A stretch of 64,000 nucleotides of DNA from a filamentous cyanobacterium ESFC-1 (lineage in GTDB: Bacteria; Cyanobacteriota; Cyanobacteriia; Cyanobacteriales; Spirulinaceae), in NCBI GenBank assembly GCA_000380225.1, contig KB904821.1, forward strand, positions 1,295,053-1,359,052, read 5' to 3'. Under the pieces are notes generated by a model. That model did not search any database and was not told the origin of the DNA. It saw only the letters and a list, made by a program, of their open reading frames with translations. The position numbers and the translations under genes were made by a program. How positions within the stretch are numbered: position 1 is the stretch's first letter; each line of letters opens with the position of its first letter. Below are positions 43,691-54,866 of this stretch, piece after piece.

Positions 43691-44242
43691 CTAGAAGCTG
43701 CCAAAAGCGGGAATCGGCCCGGAAATTGGACGAGAGAAATTCGGCAAATCCACTTTGGTATTCGTGCGACGGTTCTTCACCGCCAAACGATAGCTCACGC
43801 TTTGTAACTCGGCGTGTAATTGGCGATTTTCCCGTTGCAACTGCTCAATTTTATCTCTCACTGGGGCCATGCGTTCGGCGAACTTACGGCGATAAATCTG
43901 GGGCATTTCCTGAACCGTTTGTTCGAGTAAGCGACTGCGATCGGTGAGTTCTTGTACCGACTGCCGCAACTGATACACTTCCGTATCCCGCGAGGCAATT
44001 TGCTGCTGGTAAAACTTAACCTGCTGCTCAACTTCTTGCAACTGCTCGCGTAAAACGTGCATTTCCGATTGATGGCGCTCCGAAACTTCCGGTTGCGGCA
44101 TAAAGTTGGCATTACCTTTCACCAACCGAAACAACTCTTGCGATAGTTGTTGCACCAGTTGGTCGCGTAACTGTAACTCCTCTTGCAAGCGAGAAAGCTC
44201 TTTACGCAAATCTTTGACGTTTAAGTTATCCGACAGGTTCAC
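43691..44242 (-). CDS. Coiled-coil protein (Npun_F5560-like)
   Basis: 183 residues, almost all heptad-repeat coiled coil (about 5-150: LRKELSRLQEELQLRDQLVQ...), with a short Pro/Ser/Phe-rich tail. I associate it, with moderate confidence, with the cyanobacterial Npun_F5560 family of unknown function. It starts with GTG at 44242 and precedes the hypothetical gene by 15 bp. A structural or scaffolding role is only a guess. Confidence 0.7.
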   Translation of the reverse strand: MNLSDNLNVKDLRKELSRLQEELQLRDQLVQQLSQELFRLVKGNANFMPQPEVSERHQSEMHVLREQLQEVEQQVKFYQQQIASRDTEVYQLRQSVQELTDRSRLLEQTVQEMPQIYRRKFAERMAPVRDKIEQLQRENRQLHAELQSVSYRLAVKNRRTNTKVDLPNFSRPISGPIPAFGSF

Positions 44243-44441
44243 GACGATCTACTGCTCCAAATCTAAACAAGCTATTTCATGGGAAAGCGACTACAGTATT
44301 CGCACCCTTATCTATCGAGCCTGACCCCCAGAATATTACTTTCAACCCGAAGTCATTGTCCCTGAATTGTAAAGGAACTTGCCTTAGTATAGGCAACTTC
44401 AGCAAAAGATCAACAGATTTGCCCCAAAGATTAACGCGAGT

Positions 44442-45332
44442 TTAGACTGCTTCGGCAGGAATCCCCAGAAAATCCCGCACCTTGGGTAAATAGGTTTCAG
44501 TGTCTTCTAACATCGGGAAGTGAGCCGTTTTGGGAATTTCAAAATATTCCACAAATTCTGGATTTAATCCGGCGGCTTCTTGCCCCATGACGGCGGGGAT
44601 AATAATATCTTTTTCCCCGGCGACTAATAATGTGGGAACTTGAAGACGGGCAAATTCTCCCGGCATGACTTCTGTCGCTTTTTTGCTAACAGAAGTGTAA
44701 ATCGTTCCCATGGCCGCGTCAAAATTTGCTAACAAATAATCCTCTAAAAACGCTTGTCGCTCCGGTTTGGGAATGGCACGATGTAAAAATCGAGCCATAA
44801 ACAAGCGATCGGCAAAAGGAATTTTGAGAAACCAGTTGTAGCGAAACTTCACTACATAACGACCAAACTTATAAAAGGCCGCAAAGGCTTTCTCGTCATA
44901 TTCAAAAATGCCGCTACAGGTCAGAATGGCTTTTTCGACTTTTTCCGGGTACATATTCAGGAAAAAGACTGCCACCGAAGCCCCCATCGAGTGAGCATTG
45001 AGATACACGCGATCGAGGTTGAAAGCTTCTAATAATGCGGCTAAGTCCTCGGCGTATTCTTCTAATTCGTAGCTCGAATGGGGGGGCGTATCCGGCAGAG
45101 GCGATCGCCCAAATCCTCGCATATCGTATAGTAAACAATCGAAATGCGAAGCTAAAGCGGTGGCGGTGCTGCGCCAATAACGCCCCGAACCGCCCCAGCC
45201 GTGAATAAAGACTAAAACGGGTTTAGGACGTTCTGTTTGACCAGTAACAATCCATTCGTAGTAATGATCGACACCGCGCAGGGAAATTAAGCCGCTAGAG
45301 GGTGTTTTGGGTTCGTAAGCCTTGGCAGTCAC
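44442..45332 (-). CDS. Alpha/beta hydrolase
   Basis: 296 residues with an alpha/beta hydrolase fold: oxyanion HGWGGSGRYW near residue 45, nucleophile elbow NAHSMGASVAV (Ser about 116), acid Asp in VAGEKDIIIP and a late His in KTAHFPML. Substrate unknown. It starts with GTG 3 bp after the clpX stop, so it is part of the tig-clpP-clpX unit. Confidence 0.88.
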   Translation of the reverse strand: MTAKAYEPKTPSSGLISLRGVDHYYEWIVTGQTERPKPVLVFIHGWGGSGRYWRSTATALASHFDCLLYDMRGFGRSPLPDTPPHSSYELEEYAEDLAALLEAFNLDRVYLNAHSMGASVAVFFLNMYPEKVEKAILTCSGIFEYDEKAFAAFYKFGRYVVKFRYNWFLKIPFADRLFMARFLHRAIPKPERQAFLEDYLLANFDAAMGTIYTSVSKKATEVMPGEFARLQVPTLLVAGEKDIIIPAVMGQEAAGLNPEFVEYFEIPKTAHFPMLEDTETYLPKVRDFLGIPAEAV

Positions 45333-45335
45333 AGT

Positions 45336-46682
45336 TTATGCTGATTCGGGTTTGCGGATGGTCGAGGGATGAACAAGTAGCTCGGCGGTCGAGCGTTTTT
45401 CCACCAATTCGGGTGTAATGGTACAGCTTCCCACATCTTTACGGGAGGGGAGTTCGTACATCACATCTAACATGAGTTCTTCGACAATGCCCCGTAAGCC
45501 CCTGGCCCCGGTTTTACGTCGATAGGCTTCTTGGGCGATCGCCCGCACCGCTTCGGGGGCAAATTCAAGCTGTACGTTGTCCATTTTCAACAGCTTTTGA
45601 TATTGCTTGACCAAGGCATTGCGGGGGGTGGTTAAAATCTCGATCAGGGCTTCTTCGTCGAGGGGTTGCAGGACGGCGGCCATGGGCATCCGACCGATAA
45701 ATTCGGGAATTAAGCCAAATTTAACCAGATCGCTCGGTTCAACGTGCTTGAGAATGTCAGCAGCCCGTTGTTCGCGGGACATATTATCGGTAGGGCGTAC
45801 AAAGCCCATAGATTTCTTCCCAATGCGCTGCTCGACAATTTTATCTAAACCGACAAATGCGCCCCCACAAATAAAGAGGATGTTGCTGGTGTCGATTTGG
45901 ATGCAGTCTTGATAGGGGTGCTTCCGTCCACCTTGGGGGGGAACGTTAGCGACTGTGCCTTCGAGCATTTTCAGTAGGGCTTGCTGTACCCCTTCCCCGG
46001 AGACATCGCGGGTAATCGAGGGATTCTCGCTTTTCCGGGCAATTTTATCAATTTCGTCGATGTAAATAATGCCGCGCTGGGCTTCTTCTACATCTAAATC
46101 CGCCACTTGCAGCAACCGGAGTAGAATATTCTCTACGTCTTCCCCGACATAACCCGCTTCGGTGAGGGTTGTCGCGTCAGCCACAGCAAAGGGAACATCG
46201 AGAATTTGAGCCAGGGTTTGAGCCAGTAGGGTTTTCCCCGAACCTGTCGGCCCAATTAAGAGAATATTGGACTTTTGTAATTCCACGGCATCTTCTAAAC
46301 CGTTACCTTTAGGGCGATCGCTCGGTTGGCTACAACTCAAGCGTTTATAGTGGTTGTACACAGCCACCGATAGCACTTTTTTGGCTTCGTCCTGACCGAT
46401 CACAAACTCGTCTAAATATTGTTTAATTTCGACGGGTTTGGGGATTTGAGTCAAACTGAGGCGATCGGCGCGATCGCGTCGTTTGGGGGGGTGTTCTTCG
46501 GAGCGAGCGACAGGTTGCGGGGTCGGACTCGAAGAATCGATCAATTCTTCGTCCAAAATCTCATTACACAGTTCAACGCATTCATCGCAGATGTAAACTC
46601 CAGGGCCCGCAATCAGCTTGCGGACTTGTTCTTGGGACTTGCCACAGAACGAACACTTGAGGTGGGAGTCATACTTAGGCAT
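45336..46682 (-). CDS. clpX: ATP-dependent Clp protease ATP-binding subunit ClpX
   Basis: 448 residues. The N-terminal C4 zinc finger (CSFCGKSQ...CDECVELC), Walker A GPTGSGKT, pore loops GYVGED and GRKH, Walker [10 protein letters not shown] and sensor 2 region are all present. It unfolds proteins and feeds them to ClpP. It lies 10 bp after clpP on the same strand. Confidence 0.98.
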   Translation of the reverse strand: MPKYDSHLKCSFCGKSQEQVRKLIAGPGVYICDECVELCNEILDEELIDSSSPTPQPVARSEEHPPKRRDRADRLSLTQIPKPVEIKQYLDEFVIGQDEAKKVLSVAVYNHYKRLSCSQPSDRPKGNGLEDAVELQKSNILLIGPTGSGKTLLAQTLAQILDVPFAVADATTLTEAGYVGEDVENILLRLLQVADLDVEEAQRGIIYIDEIDKIARKSENPSITRDVSGEGVQQALLKMLEGTVANVPPQGGRKHPYQDCIQIDTSNILFICGGAFVGLDKIVEQRIGKKSMGFVRPTDNMSREQRAADILKHVEPSDLVKFGLIPEFIGRMPMAAVLQPLDEEALIEILTTPRNALVKQYQKLLKMDNVQLEFAPEAVRAIAQEAYRRKTGARGLRGIVEELMLDVMYELPSRKDVGSCTITPELVEKRSTAELLVHPSTIRKPESA

Positions 46683-46692
46683 ATTAAACCTC

Positions 46693-47376
46693 TTATTGCA
46701 TTGCAGAAGCAGCGACTTCGGTTTGGGGAATATCCTGCCGGGAAATTACTTGGTCAATCAGTCCGTATTCCACGGCTTCAGCCGAAGACATAAAGAAATC
46801 GCGATCGGTATCGACGGTGATTTTATCTAAGTCTTGGCCGGTTTGTTGGGCTAAAATTCCATTCAGTTGTTCTTTGATATAAAGAATTTCACGGGCTTGA
46901 ATTTCAATATCGACGGCTTGACCTTGGGCCCCACCAAGGGGTTGGTGAATCATAATCCGCGAACTCGGTAACGCCATACGTTTACCGGGCGTACCACTGG
47001 ATAACAAAAAGGCTCCCATAGAGGCGGCTAATCCGTAGCATATTGTGGCTACATCCGGGCGGATTTGCTGCATGGTGTCGTAAATGGCCATCCCCGCATA
47101 TACCGAGCCACCCGGAGAATTAACATAAATCTGAATATCTTTTTCCGGGTCTTCCGCATCGAGGCACAATAACTGAGCCACTACCGAGTCGGCTACTTTG
47201 TCATCAATCGCTGTCCCTAAAAAAATGATGCGCTCTCTGAGCAATCGAGAGTAAAGGTCAAAGGCGCGTTCTCCCATCCCGGATTGCTCGACGACCATAG
47301 GGACGACATTACTCACGGATTCGATGCGTTTCCCGTATTGGCTTTTCACAAGAGGATTGCTTTGAGATTGAATCAT
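46693..47376 (-). CDS. clpP: ATP-dependent Clp protease proteolytic subunit ClpP
   Basis: 227 residues. The catalytic triad is visible: Ser in [11 protein letters not shown], His in [10 protein letters not shown] and Asp in DTDRDFFMS. It forms the tetradecameric barrel partnered by ClpX, encoded 10 bp downstream. The trigger-factor gene lies 233 bp upstream. Confidence 0.98.
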   Translation of the reverse strand: MIQSQSNPLVKSQYGKRIESVSNVVPMVVEQSGMGERAFDLYSRLLRERIIFLGTAIDDKVADSVVAQLLCLDAEDPEKDIQIYVNSPGGSVYAGMAIYDTMQQIRPDVATICYGLAASMGAFLLSSGTPGKRMALPSSRIMIHQPLGGAQGQAVDIEIQAREILYIKEQLNGILAQQTGQDLDKITVDTDRDFFMSSAEAVEYGLIDQVISRQDIPQTEVAASAMQ

Positions 47377-47609
47377 AGGTCGTTCTAACGTTAGAAATTT
47401 CGGCGGTATTCGAGATGTACGGCAAGTGGGGGCGCTTTAATTTGTGGGGCAAGATGCCGTTGTTTTCCCCTGCTACTCCCTTATGGCTCTTTGTTGACCA
47501 TTATGCCGCAAGTTCTTGGCGAAAGGGTTGCTTCATCCAGAACCCAGAAAGCCGATAACGGGACAAACCGCAAAGCTACTCATTTGTCCCGCCCTTTTAG
47601 GCTGTGTTG

Positions 47610-49010
47610 TTATTGTTCCTCAGTCGTGTCCGAAACTGCTACAGCTTCTTCAGATTCTTCAGATTCTGTTGTGTCTTCTTCGTCTTCGGACTTCAGGGTT
47701 CCGGCAGGAACGAGGTTGATTTCGCTTTGTTCTTTGAGCAAGTCGAGGGCTTTTTCTTTGGTGAGATCGTCAACCACAAAGGCTCGCAAGCGGTCGGGGT
47801 CGATGGTTTCTCCTTGTAATTCGGCTTCGATTTCTGCCGCTTTTGCCACAATTTCTTCTTCTTCCGGGGCAAGACTTTCTTGTTTGGCAATTTCTTTGAT
47901 CGCTAAATCCTGCTTAATATTATCGATCGCTTCGGGGCGCGATCGCTCTTTCATCGCTTGGATGTTTTCTTGGGTAAATATCCCTTTAACATCCATACCG
48001 TACTGCTGAAGCTGCATGGCGGTTTGAGTCAGCATGGTTTCGAGTTCCCGGTCGATCATCGTCGCGGGGGGTTCAAGCTGCACCACTTCGAGCAGTTGGG
48101 CCATCAAAGCGTCTTTGATGTTGTTGTCGGTTTGTTTTTGGGCTTTTTCTTGGGCTTGTTTTTCTAAGGATTCGCGCAACTCGGCCATGGTTTCAAACTC
48201 GCTGACTTCTTCGGCAAAATCGTCGTCGAGTTCGGGGAGTTCTTTTTCTTTGATGTCTTTGAGGGTGACGGTAAATACCACGTCTTTTGCGGCTAAATCT
48301 TCTCTGGGATAATCTTCAGGGAAAGTCACCGCAATTTCTTTGGTGTCTCCCGGATTCATTCCCACCATGCCTTCAACTAAACCGGGAATGAATTTACCCT
48401 CGCTGAGTTCCATTTGCGATTCGGTGGCTTCGGTTCCTTCGATGACTTCCCCTTCTTCTCCGTCTTCAGCAAAGCGCCCCGAATAATCTGCGGTCGCGAC
48501 ATCTCCCATTTGGGCAGGACGATCTTCGACGGGAACCAAGGTGGCTTGGGCTTCTCGTTGCTGTTGCAGCAAGTCGTCTACTTCCTGGGGATTGTATTCG
48601 ACTTCTTCGGCGGTAACGTTTAAGCCTTTGTATTCACCGAGTTTGATTTCGGGTTCTACATCCACAGACGCAGAAAAAGTCAGGGGTTTGCCGGGTTCGT
48701 AAGCCTCAATTAGTTCTTCAAATTGAGAAACCAGTTGATAGTTGCCAATCGCTTCGATTTCTTCGTTTTTGAGGGCATTTTCTAAACCGTCTTGCACTAA
48801 TTTTTCGAGGGCTTCGGCTTTAACCCGTTTTGGCCCGAGGCGTTGCAATAAAATGTGGCGAGGCACTTTGCCCTTACGAAACCCAGGAAGATTAATCGAG
48901 CGAGACAAGCGCTTGACAATGTTTTCATAGACTTGCTTAGAAGTCTCGGCGGGAATTTCAATTTCTAAACCAATTTGACTTTCGGGGAGTTTTTCCTGGG
49001 TAACTTTCAT
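47610..49010 (-). CDS. tig: Trigger factor
   Basis: 466 residues. The ribosome-binding N-terminal domain carries GFRKGKVPRHI (about 45), a PPIase domain is near 150-240 (GDVATADYSGRF...), and a helical C-terminal chaperone domain with an acidic tail follows. It assists folding of nascent chains at the ribosome exit. The ATG at 49010 (MKVTQEKL) is preferred over an upstream TTG. First gene of the tig-clpP-clpX cluster and divergent from asd. Confidence 0.96.
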   Translation of the reverse strand: MKVTQEKLPESQIGLEIEIPAETSKQVYENIVKRLSRSINLPGFRKGKVPRHILLQRLGPKRVKAEALEKLVQDGLENALKNEEIEAIGNYQLVSQFEELIEAYEPGKPLTFSASVDVEPEIKLGEYKGLNVTAEEVEYNPQEVDDLLQQQREAQATLVPVEDRPAQMGDVATADYSGRFAEDGEEGEVIEGTEATESQMELSEGKFIPGLVEGMVGMNPGDTKEIAVTFPEDYPREDLAAKDVVFTVTLKDIKEKELPELDDDFAEEVSEFETMAELRESLEKQAQEKAQKQTDNNIKDALMAQLLEVVQLEPPATMIDRELETMLTQTAMQLQQYGMDVKGIFTQENIQAMKERSRPEAIDNIKQDLAIKEIAKQESLAPEEEEIVAKAAEIEAELQGETIDPDRLRAFVVDDLTKEKALDLLKEQSEINLVPAGTLKSEDEEDTTESEESEEAVAVSDTTEEQ

Positions 49011-49470
49011 CGTTAAACTAACACTCGGCAAGCAATAAAATTTAATTTCAGACCTTTGTACGATCGGCTACAGCTACCGCTTTTCAGCCTGGAGTGGGTC
49101 ACGATAACGCTTTTAACTCCTTCGGGGCTTTCTGCGGCAATGGGGTCGTTGTGGCCGGGTCTGCTTCGATGATAGTACATTGAAGGTTGTTCCCTTGGAA
49201 GGGCAACTTGGGAGAAATTTTTGGCAAAGAGGTCGCTAATTTTGCTAAATTTTAGATCGAGGTGGCTCAAATCAGGACTTGAGGCTGAGGAAACTCAGTC
49301 CTGCGGTAAGATATCTTAAAGAACTACAAATCTTATTTTGATAAATCCCCCCGAAATCCTACGCGATCGCCCGATAATTCGGATATATTAAAGTCTTTAT
49401 TCTCAAAACCCAATTTACAGATAATCTTTATTTATTAATTGTCATTAACCGCAAAACGGAGGAAAAATAT
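49011..49470. other. Divergent promoter region between tig and asd
   Basis: 460 bp with AGGACTTGAG...CTCAGTCCT near 49275 as a short inverted repeat. No coding frame or RNA family was recognised. It must carry the promoters of both operons. Confidence 0.5.
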
Positions 49471-50505
49471 TTGTCTAATTCAGTTCGTGTTGCCATTCTG
49501 GGTGCAACCGGAGCAGTTGGCACAGAAATTATCCAGTTGCTAGAAGAACGAAACTTTCCCGTCGCTGATTTGAAACTGTTGGCTTCAGAACGCTCGGCAG
49601 GCAAAACCCTAAAGTTTAAAGGGGAGTCGGTACAAGTTGAAGCGGTGAGCGAAGCGGCGTTTCAAGATGTCGATCTCGTTTTGGCTTCGGCGGGGGGTTC
49701 GATCTCGAAAACTTGGCTACCCATAGCCGCCCAAAAAGGGGCAGTATCGGTGGATAACTCCAGTGCCTTTCGCATGGACGCGCAAGTGCCGTTAGTCGTG
49801 CCAGAAATTAACCCGGAAGCGGCGGCGCAGCATCAAGGCATTATTGCCAATCCCAACTGCACGACGATTTTAATGGGGATGGCGGTGTATCCTTTGCACC
49901 TCATACAGCCGATTGAGCGTATTGTGGTGGCGACTTATCAATCTGCGTCGGGGGCGGGGGCCAGGGCGATGGCAGAGGTCAAGCAGCAAGCCCAAGCGAT
50001 GCTCAACGACGAAACGCCCCCTACTGAGGCTTTTCCCTATCCCTTGGCGTTTAACTTGTTTCCCCACAACTCGCCTCTCAATGACCAGGGCTACTGCCAA
50101 GAAGAAATGAAAATGGTCAACGAAACCCGCAAGATTTTTGGGACTCCAGATTTGCGGATTAGTGCCACTTGTGTCCGGGTTCCCGTATTGCGGGCCCATT
50201 CTGAAGCGATTAACCTAGAGTTTAAAAGCCCGCTTGCGGTGGCAAAAGCTAGAGAAGTGCTGTCTCAAGCCCCTGGGGTAACGTTAGTTGAAGATTGGCA
50301 AGCTAATTATTTCCCGATGCCCTTAGAAGCGACGGGTCAAGATAATGTGTTAGTGGGTCGCATTCGCCAGGATATTTCTCATCCCAATGGTTTAGAATTA
50401 TGGCTTTGTGGCGATCAAATTCGCAAAGGCGCGGCGTTGAATGCGGTGCAGATTGCGGAATTGCTGGTGACGAAACAATGGTTGCGATCGCCCTTGGCTG
50501 TTTAA
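49471..50505 (+). CDS. asd: Aspartate-semialdehyde dehydrogenase
   Basis: 344 residues; reduces aspartyl phosphate to the semialdehyde for lysine, threonine, methionine and diaminopimelate. NADP-binding GATGAVGTEI near residues 10-19, active-site Cys in NPNCTTILM, and RVPVLRAHSE near the catalytic His. The start is TTG at 49471, supported by CGGAGGA 7 nt upstream. Followed by dapA after 58 bp. Confidence 0.97.
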   Translation: MSNSVRVAILGATGAVGTEIIQLLEERNFPVADLKLLASERSAGKTLKFKGESVQVEAVSEAAFQDVDLVLASAGGSISKTWLPIAAQKGAVSVDNSSAFRMDAQVPLVVPEINPEAAAQHQGIIANPNCTTILMGMAVYPLHLIQPIERIVVATYQSASGAGARAMAEVKQQAQAMLNDETPPTEAFPYPLAFNLFPHNSPLNDQGYCQEEMKMVNETRKIFGTPDLRISATCVRVPVLRAHSEAINLEFKSPLAVAKAREVLSQAPGVTLVEDWQANYFPMPLEATGQDNVLVGRIRQDISHPNGLELWLCGDQIRKGAALNAVQIAELLVTKQWLRSPLAV

Positions 50506-50563
50506 GATTGTGAAGAAGTCGCGATCGCCTCTGGTTTTTTAGTAGGAGTTAGAGTTAGGAAGT

Positions 50564-51451
50564 GTGGTAAGTTTTGGACGAGTTTTAACGGCAATGGTCA
50601 CGCCGTTTGCCGCCGATGGGAGTGTGAATTATGCCGTGGCTGAACGATTAGCGGCTCACCTCGTCGAACAAGGCAGCGATGGCATTGTGGTGTGCGGCAC
50701 AACCGGGGAATCCCCGACGTTAACCGTAGAAGAAGAATGGGAATTGTTTCGGGTGGTGAAAAGCGCGATCGCGCCGAAAAATGGTAAAGTTATTGCCGGA
50801 ACTGGCTCAAATTCTACAGCCGAAGCGATCCACGCCACCCAAAAAGCTGCTAAAATAGGTGTAGATGGCACGCTACAAGTGGTTCCTTACTACAACAAAC
50901 CCCCCCAAGCGGGTCTGTACGAACACTTCAAGGCGATCGCGACCGCTTGCCCCGACTTGCCCGTGATGTTGTACAACATTCCCGGACGCACCAGTTGCCG
51001 CCTAGAACCAGAAACCATAGCGCGATTAGCAAAAATCGACAACATTGTAGCGGTCAAAGAAGCAAGCGGCAGTTTAGATATCGCCAGTCAAATTCGTACC
51101 CTAACCCCAACAGACTTTTCTTTGTATTCTGGAGACGACTCTTTAACCTTACCCTTACTCGCTGTAGGGGGAACTGGAGTAGTCAGTGTTGCTAGTCATT
51201 TGGTCGGAACGCAACTCCAGCAAATGATCCAAGCCTTTGAAGGGGGACAACCTCAAAAAGCCTGTCAAATTCACTTAAACCTTTTTCCCCTGTTTAAAAT
51301 TTTATTTTGTTCGACCAATCCCATTCCCATTAAAGCGGCCCTTTCCCTGAAAGGTTGGGACATGGGTATGATGCGTCCTCCCTTGTATCCCCTCAGCCCA
51401 GAATTAGAAATTCAACTCAAAACCGTTTTACAAGAAATGTCTTTAATTTAA
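50564..51451 (+). CDS. dapA: 4-hydroxy-tetrahydrodipicolinate synthase
   Basis: 295 residues. Condenses pyruvate with aspartate semialdehyde in the lysine/diaminopimelate pathway. TIM-barrel motifs: GTTGESPTL, the catalytic Tyr in YNIPGRTSC and the Schiff-base Lys in VAVKEASG. It starts with GTG at 50564. It directly follows asd, the preceding pathway step. Confidence 0.97.
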   Translation: MVSFGRVLTAMVTPFAADGSVNYAVAERLAAHLVEQGSDGIVVCGTTGESPTLTVEEEWELFRVVKSAIAPKNGKVIAGTGSNSTAEAIHATQKAAKIGVDGTLQVVPYYNKPPQAGLYEHFKAIATACPDLPVMLYNIPGRTSCRLEPETIARLAKIDNIVAVKEASGSLDIASQIRTLTPTDFSLYSGDDSLTLPLLAVGGTGVVSVASHLVGTQLQQMIQAFEGGQPQKACQIHLNLFPLFKILFCSTNPIPIKAALSLKGWDMGMMRPPLYPLSPELEIQLKTVLQEMSLI

Positions 51452-51604
51452 GTGTTCGTGTATTTAACCGACACCTTAATTGAATTGCAGAGATTTAACT
51501 CGATAGAGGAGCAAACCGACACCCGTCTTTGCCCCCTCGATCGCGGCTGAGTTTTTAACGTTTTGACATCAACTTTATCAACGAGATCACCCATACAAAC
51601 ACAA

Positions 51605-53362
51605 ATGAGTAAAAACAAAACCAAACCCACTCTCAAAATTATTCCCCTCGGTGGCTTACACGAAATTGGCAAAAATACTTGCATTTTCGAGTATGACGAC
51701 GAAATGATCCTCCTAGATGCGGGGATTGGCTTTCCCTCAGACAATATGCACGGAGTCAACATCGTACTGCCGGATATGACTTATGTGCGGGAAAATCGCC
51801 ATAAAATCAAAGGCATGATCGTCACCCACGGTCACGAAGACCATATTGGCGGCATTCCTTATCACCTCAAGCAATTCGACATCCCCAAAATCTACGGCCC
51901 CCGCTTGGCCATGTCTTTGCTGTCGAACAAACTCGAAGAAGCGGGGGTGAGCGATCGCACCGAACTTCACACCGTCGGCCCCCGGCAGATGGTACGCTTT
52001 AGCAAGCATTTCCTCGTCGAATATATCCGCAATACCCACTCCATTGCCGATAGCTTCTCGGTTGCTATTCACACCCCCCTCGGTATCGTCATTCATACCG
52101 GAGACTTCAAAATAGACCATACCCCCATGGACGGGGAATGCTTCGATTTGCAACGCCTCGCCGAACACGGTGAAAAAGGCGTACTCTGCCTACTCAGCGA
52201 CTCGACCAACGCCGAAGTTCCCGGTCACACCCCCTCAGAGCGTTCGGTGACCCCCAACCTCGATCGCGTCTTTGGTCAAGCCGAAGGTCGCTTGCTGGTT
52301 ACGACTTTTGCCTCCTCGGTACATCGGGTTAATATTATCCTGCAACTGGCCCAGAAACACGGGCGCAAAGTCGCTGTTGTCGGTCGTTCGATGCTCAACG
52401 TCATCGCCCACGCCCGCAACCTCGGTTACATCAAATGTCCCGACGATATCTTTGAACCGCTTAAGTCGGTAGACCGCTTACCGGATGAGAAAACCCTGAT
52501 TCTAACCACCGGGTCTCAAGGAGAAACCCTAGCGGCCCTAACTCGCATTGCTCGCGGCGAACATCGTCAAATCAAAGTGCGTTCAGGGGATACCATTGTC
52601 TTCTCGGCTAACCCGATTCCCGGTAATACTTTAGCGGTAGTAGACACCATCGATAGCTTGATGATGCAGGGGGCCAAAGTTATTTACGGTCGCCACCAGG
52701 GTATCCACGTTTCCGGTCATGGTGCCCAAGAAGATCATAAATTGATGCTGGCCTTGACCAAGCCTAAATTCTTCGTTCCGGTTCACGGTCAACACCGGAT
52801 GCTGGTGAAACACGCGCAAATGGCCCAAGATATGGGCATTCCTGCCGAAAACATGGTCATTATCAATAATGGCGATGTGGTCGAGCTATCGACTGATAGT
52901 ATTGGCGTGGGCGACCAAGTTCCCTCCGGGATTGAGTTGGTAGACCGTTCCGGTGTGGTGCATCATGATGTGATGAAAGAACGGCAGCAATTGGCTGAAG
53001 ACGGCGTGATTACCGTGGCCGCAGCCGTGGATTGGAATTTACGACTGCTCGCAGAACCCGAAATTCATTTACGCGGTGTGGTGTCTCCGGTTGAGCGTTC
53101 TTTATTCCATCAGTTGGTGGTTCGTAATATTGAGCGTCGCTTGAGCAATATTTCTAAGGAACTTTCGTCTTCGAGCAATGGTAAAAGCAGCGAAGTTAAT
53201 TGGAAGAAAGTCAAGGCAGATATTGAAGGCAGTTTACAACGGTTGGCTCGTCGCGAGTTGCGATCGCGCCCCTTGTTAGTCTTCCTGTTACAAACCCCCG
53301 ATCAGCCTGCCCCCAGTCGCAGCGTCTCGAAGCGTCGCCGTCGTTCTGCGGCTTCGGTTTAA
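51605..53362 (+). CDS. rnj: Ribonuclease J
   Basis: 585 residues from the ATG at 51605 (MSKNKTKPTLKII); an upstream TTG is less likely. Metallo-beta-lactamase/beta-CASP exo- and endoribonuclease for mRNA decay and rRNA maturation. The zinc motif HGHEDHIGG, the beta-CASP motifs (SDSTNAE, GRSMLN) and C-terminal HGQHRM / HVSGH segments are present. Third gene of asd-dapA-rnj, matching what I recall for Synechocystis. Confidence 0.95.
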   Translation: MSKNKTKPTLKIIPLGGLHEIGKNTCIFEYDDEMILLDAGIGFPSDNMHGVNIVLPDMTYVRENRHKIKGMIVTHGHEDHIGGIPYHLKQFDIPKIYGPRLAMSLLSNKLEEAGVSDRTELHTVGPRQMVRFSKHFLVEYIRNTHSIADSFSVAIHTPLGIVIHTGDFKIDHTPMDGECFDLQRLAEHGEKGVLCLLSDSTNAEVPGHTPSERSVTPNLDRVFGQAEGRLLVTTFASSVHRVNIILQLAQKHGRKVAVVGRSMLNVIAHARNLGYIKCPDDIFEPLKSVDRLPDEKTLILTTGSQGETLAALTRIARGEHRQIKVRSGDTIVFSANPIPGNTLAVVDTIDSLMMQGAKVIYGRHQGIHVSGHGAQEDHKLMLALTKPKFFVPVHGQHRMLVKHAQMAQDMGIPAENMVIINNGDVVELSTDSIGVGDQVPSGIELVDRSGVVHHDVMKERQQLAEDGVITVAAAVDWNLRLLAEPEIHLRGVVSPVERSLFHQLVVRNIERRLSNISKELSSSSNGKSSEVNWKKVKADIEGSLQRLARRELRSRPLLVFLLQTPDQPAPSRSVSKRRRRSAASV

Positions 53363-53438
53363 TTTCAGCCATCAGCGATTAAGGGGCAGTCGGCTACGAA
53401 CAACAAAGGACAAAAGACCAAGGACAAATGACTAACAC

Positions 53439-54662
53439 CTAATCCATAAGTTCTGTTGCTGCGGTTATCATATCCGCAGCAATTTCTTTTAGGTCTTCCC
53501 GGTTGTCGAGATAGGCTTTGAGGGCATCGAGGGGGTCGAGGCTGTTTCCTACGCCTAATTCGGGTAAGCGGGGACGAGCCAGTTGGCTGACTAATTCGGG
53601 GCGAATGGTGTAGGTGTGGGCGGCTTGGAGGGCTTCTTGGAGGGCGGGAAGGGCGATGATTTCGATTTGTTCGGAGCGCAGTTTGTAAATTAAACGCACC
53701 ACTGCGTCTTGGATATCGTATTTCGCGATCGCGCTTTCGATGTCTTCTTGGGGGGTATCCGAAGCGGAGACATCAACGGTAATGGTACGAAAGGGGCGGA
53801 CTTGCAGGGGACAAAATTGCCAATCGGCTTGATTTTTTGCCAGTTCGATTAAAACATAGCCTTTATCTTCTTTTTCTTCGCTAAAATCGACTCGCTCGAT
53901 GCTACCGGGGTAAATGATGGGGGGATTGTTTTGGGGATTGAGGTTTTGGTGTTTGTGGACATGACCGAGGGCGACATAATCGATTTCCGGGCGGATTAGC
54001 AGGGAAACGGGGACGGTAAAGCCTTTCCCCACGGCTAAAAAGCGCTCTGCCCCAAAGTTGGCGCGGTCTGCCATGAGATGAGCTAACAAGACGGTGGGAA
54101 TATCGGGGTCGAGCCGCCGGATTTCGCCTTCGAGGGCGGGTTGCAGGCGTTGAATGAGTAAATCGTTGACTTCGGCGAGGGATAGTCCTTCGGTCTCAGG
54201 AAGGGTGAGCAGGTTGGACAGGGAACGAGTTAGCCAAGGTAAGGTAATGATTTGTACGTCGCCGTTGGGGGTGGTGATGCGGTGAGTGGCGATCGCGTCT
54301 CCGACAATAAAACCGGGTACAGCCAGGGTACGGTAAATACACAAACTCGCGCCCCCAGTGCCTTGGGCGTGTTGGTCGTGGTTACCAACGAGTAATACGG
54401 TGGGAATATTAGCATCGGCTAAACGGCGAAAAGCGGCGGCAAACTGTTCTTGAATATAAGGGGGTGGGGTGGCATCGGGAAAAGCATCTCCCCCGAATAA
54501 TACCAGGTCTACGGGTTCGTCTAGGGCGCGATCGATGCAGATGTTCAGGGTTTTGATAAAGTCTTCGAGGCGGGTGTTGAGGCGGGTTTCGGGGTTGATG
54601 CGGCCATGGGAGAAGCCGCTACCGAGATGAATGTCGGATAAGTGTAATATTTTTAGGGTCAT
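53439..54662 (-). CDS. sbcD: Exonuclease SbcCD subunit D-type nuclease
   Basis: 407 residues of the Mre11/SbcD calcineurin-like phosphoesterase family. Metal-binding motifs: LHLSDIHLGSG, GGDAFPD, VGNHDQH, LLAHLM and GHVHKHQ. A capping domain and helical tail follow. It acts with the SbcC ATPase in double-strand-break and hairpin processing, but no sbcC gene is adjacent. The start is the ATG at 54662; a short TTGGTTG-type STRR fragment lies about 20 bp upstream. Confidence 0.9.
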   Translation of the reverse strand: MTLKILHLSDIHLGSGFSHGRINPETRLNTRLEDFIKTLNICIDRALDEPVDLVLFGGDAFPDATPPPYIQEQFAAAFRRLADANIPTVLLVGNHDQHAQGTGGASLCIYRTLAVPGFIVGDAIATHRITTPNGDVQIITLPWLTRSLSNLLTLPETEGLSLAEVNDLLIQRLQPALEGEIRRLDPDIPTVLLAHLMADRANFGAERFLAVGKGFTVPVSLLIRPEIDYVALGHVHKHQNLNPQNNPPIIYPGSIERVDFSEEKEDKGYVLIELAKNQADWQFCPLQVRPFRTITVDVSASDTPQEDIESAIAKYDIQDAVVRLIYKLRSEQIEIIALPALQEALQAAHTYTIRPELVSQLARPRLPELGVGNSLDPLDALKAYLDNREDLKEIAADMITAATELMD

Positions 54663-54866
54663 GTTTTCAGCATTTTGAGGGGAATGTTGGTTCTTGGTTG
54701 TTGGCTAAAGGGCGATCGCGAAACAACAAAATCAGGGAATGGCTCGCACCCCCTGGTTTTAGAATATGATGTTTTCGCCATGTCTCAACTGAATTGGCAA
54801 CCAGCGAGAGAAATTTGAGTGACTCCACGCCAGCTTGACTCAATTCAGTTTTAAGAGAAGATTAAT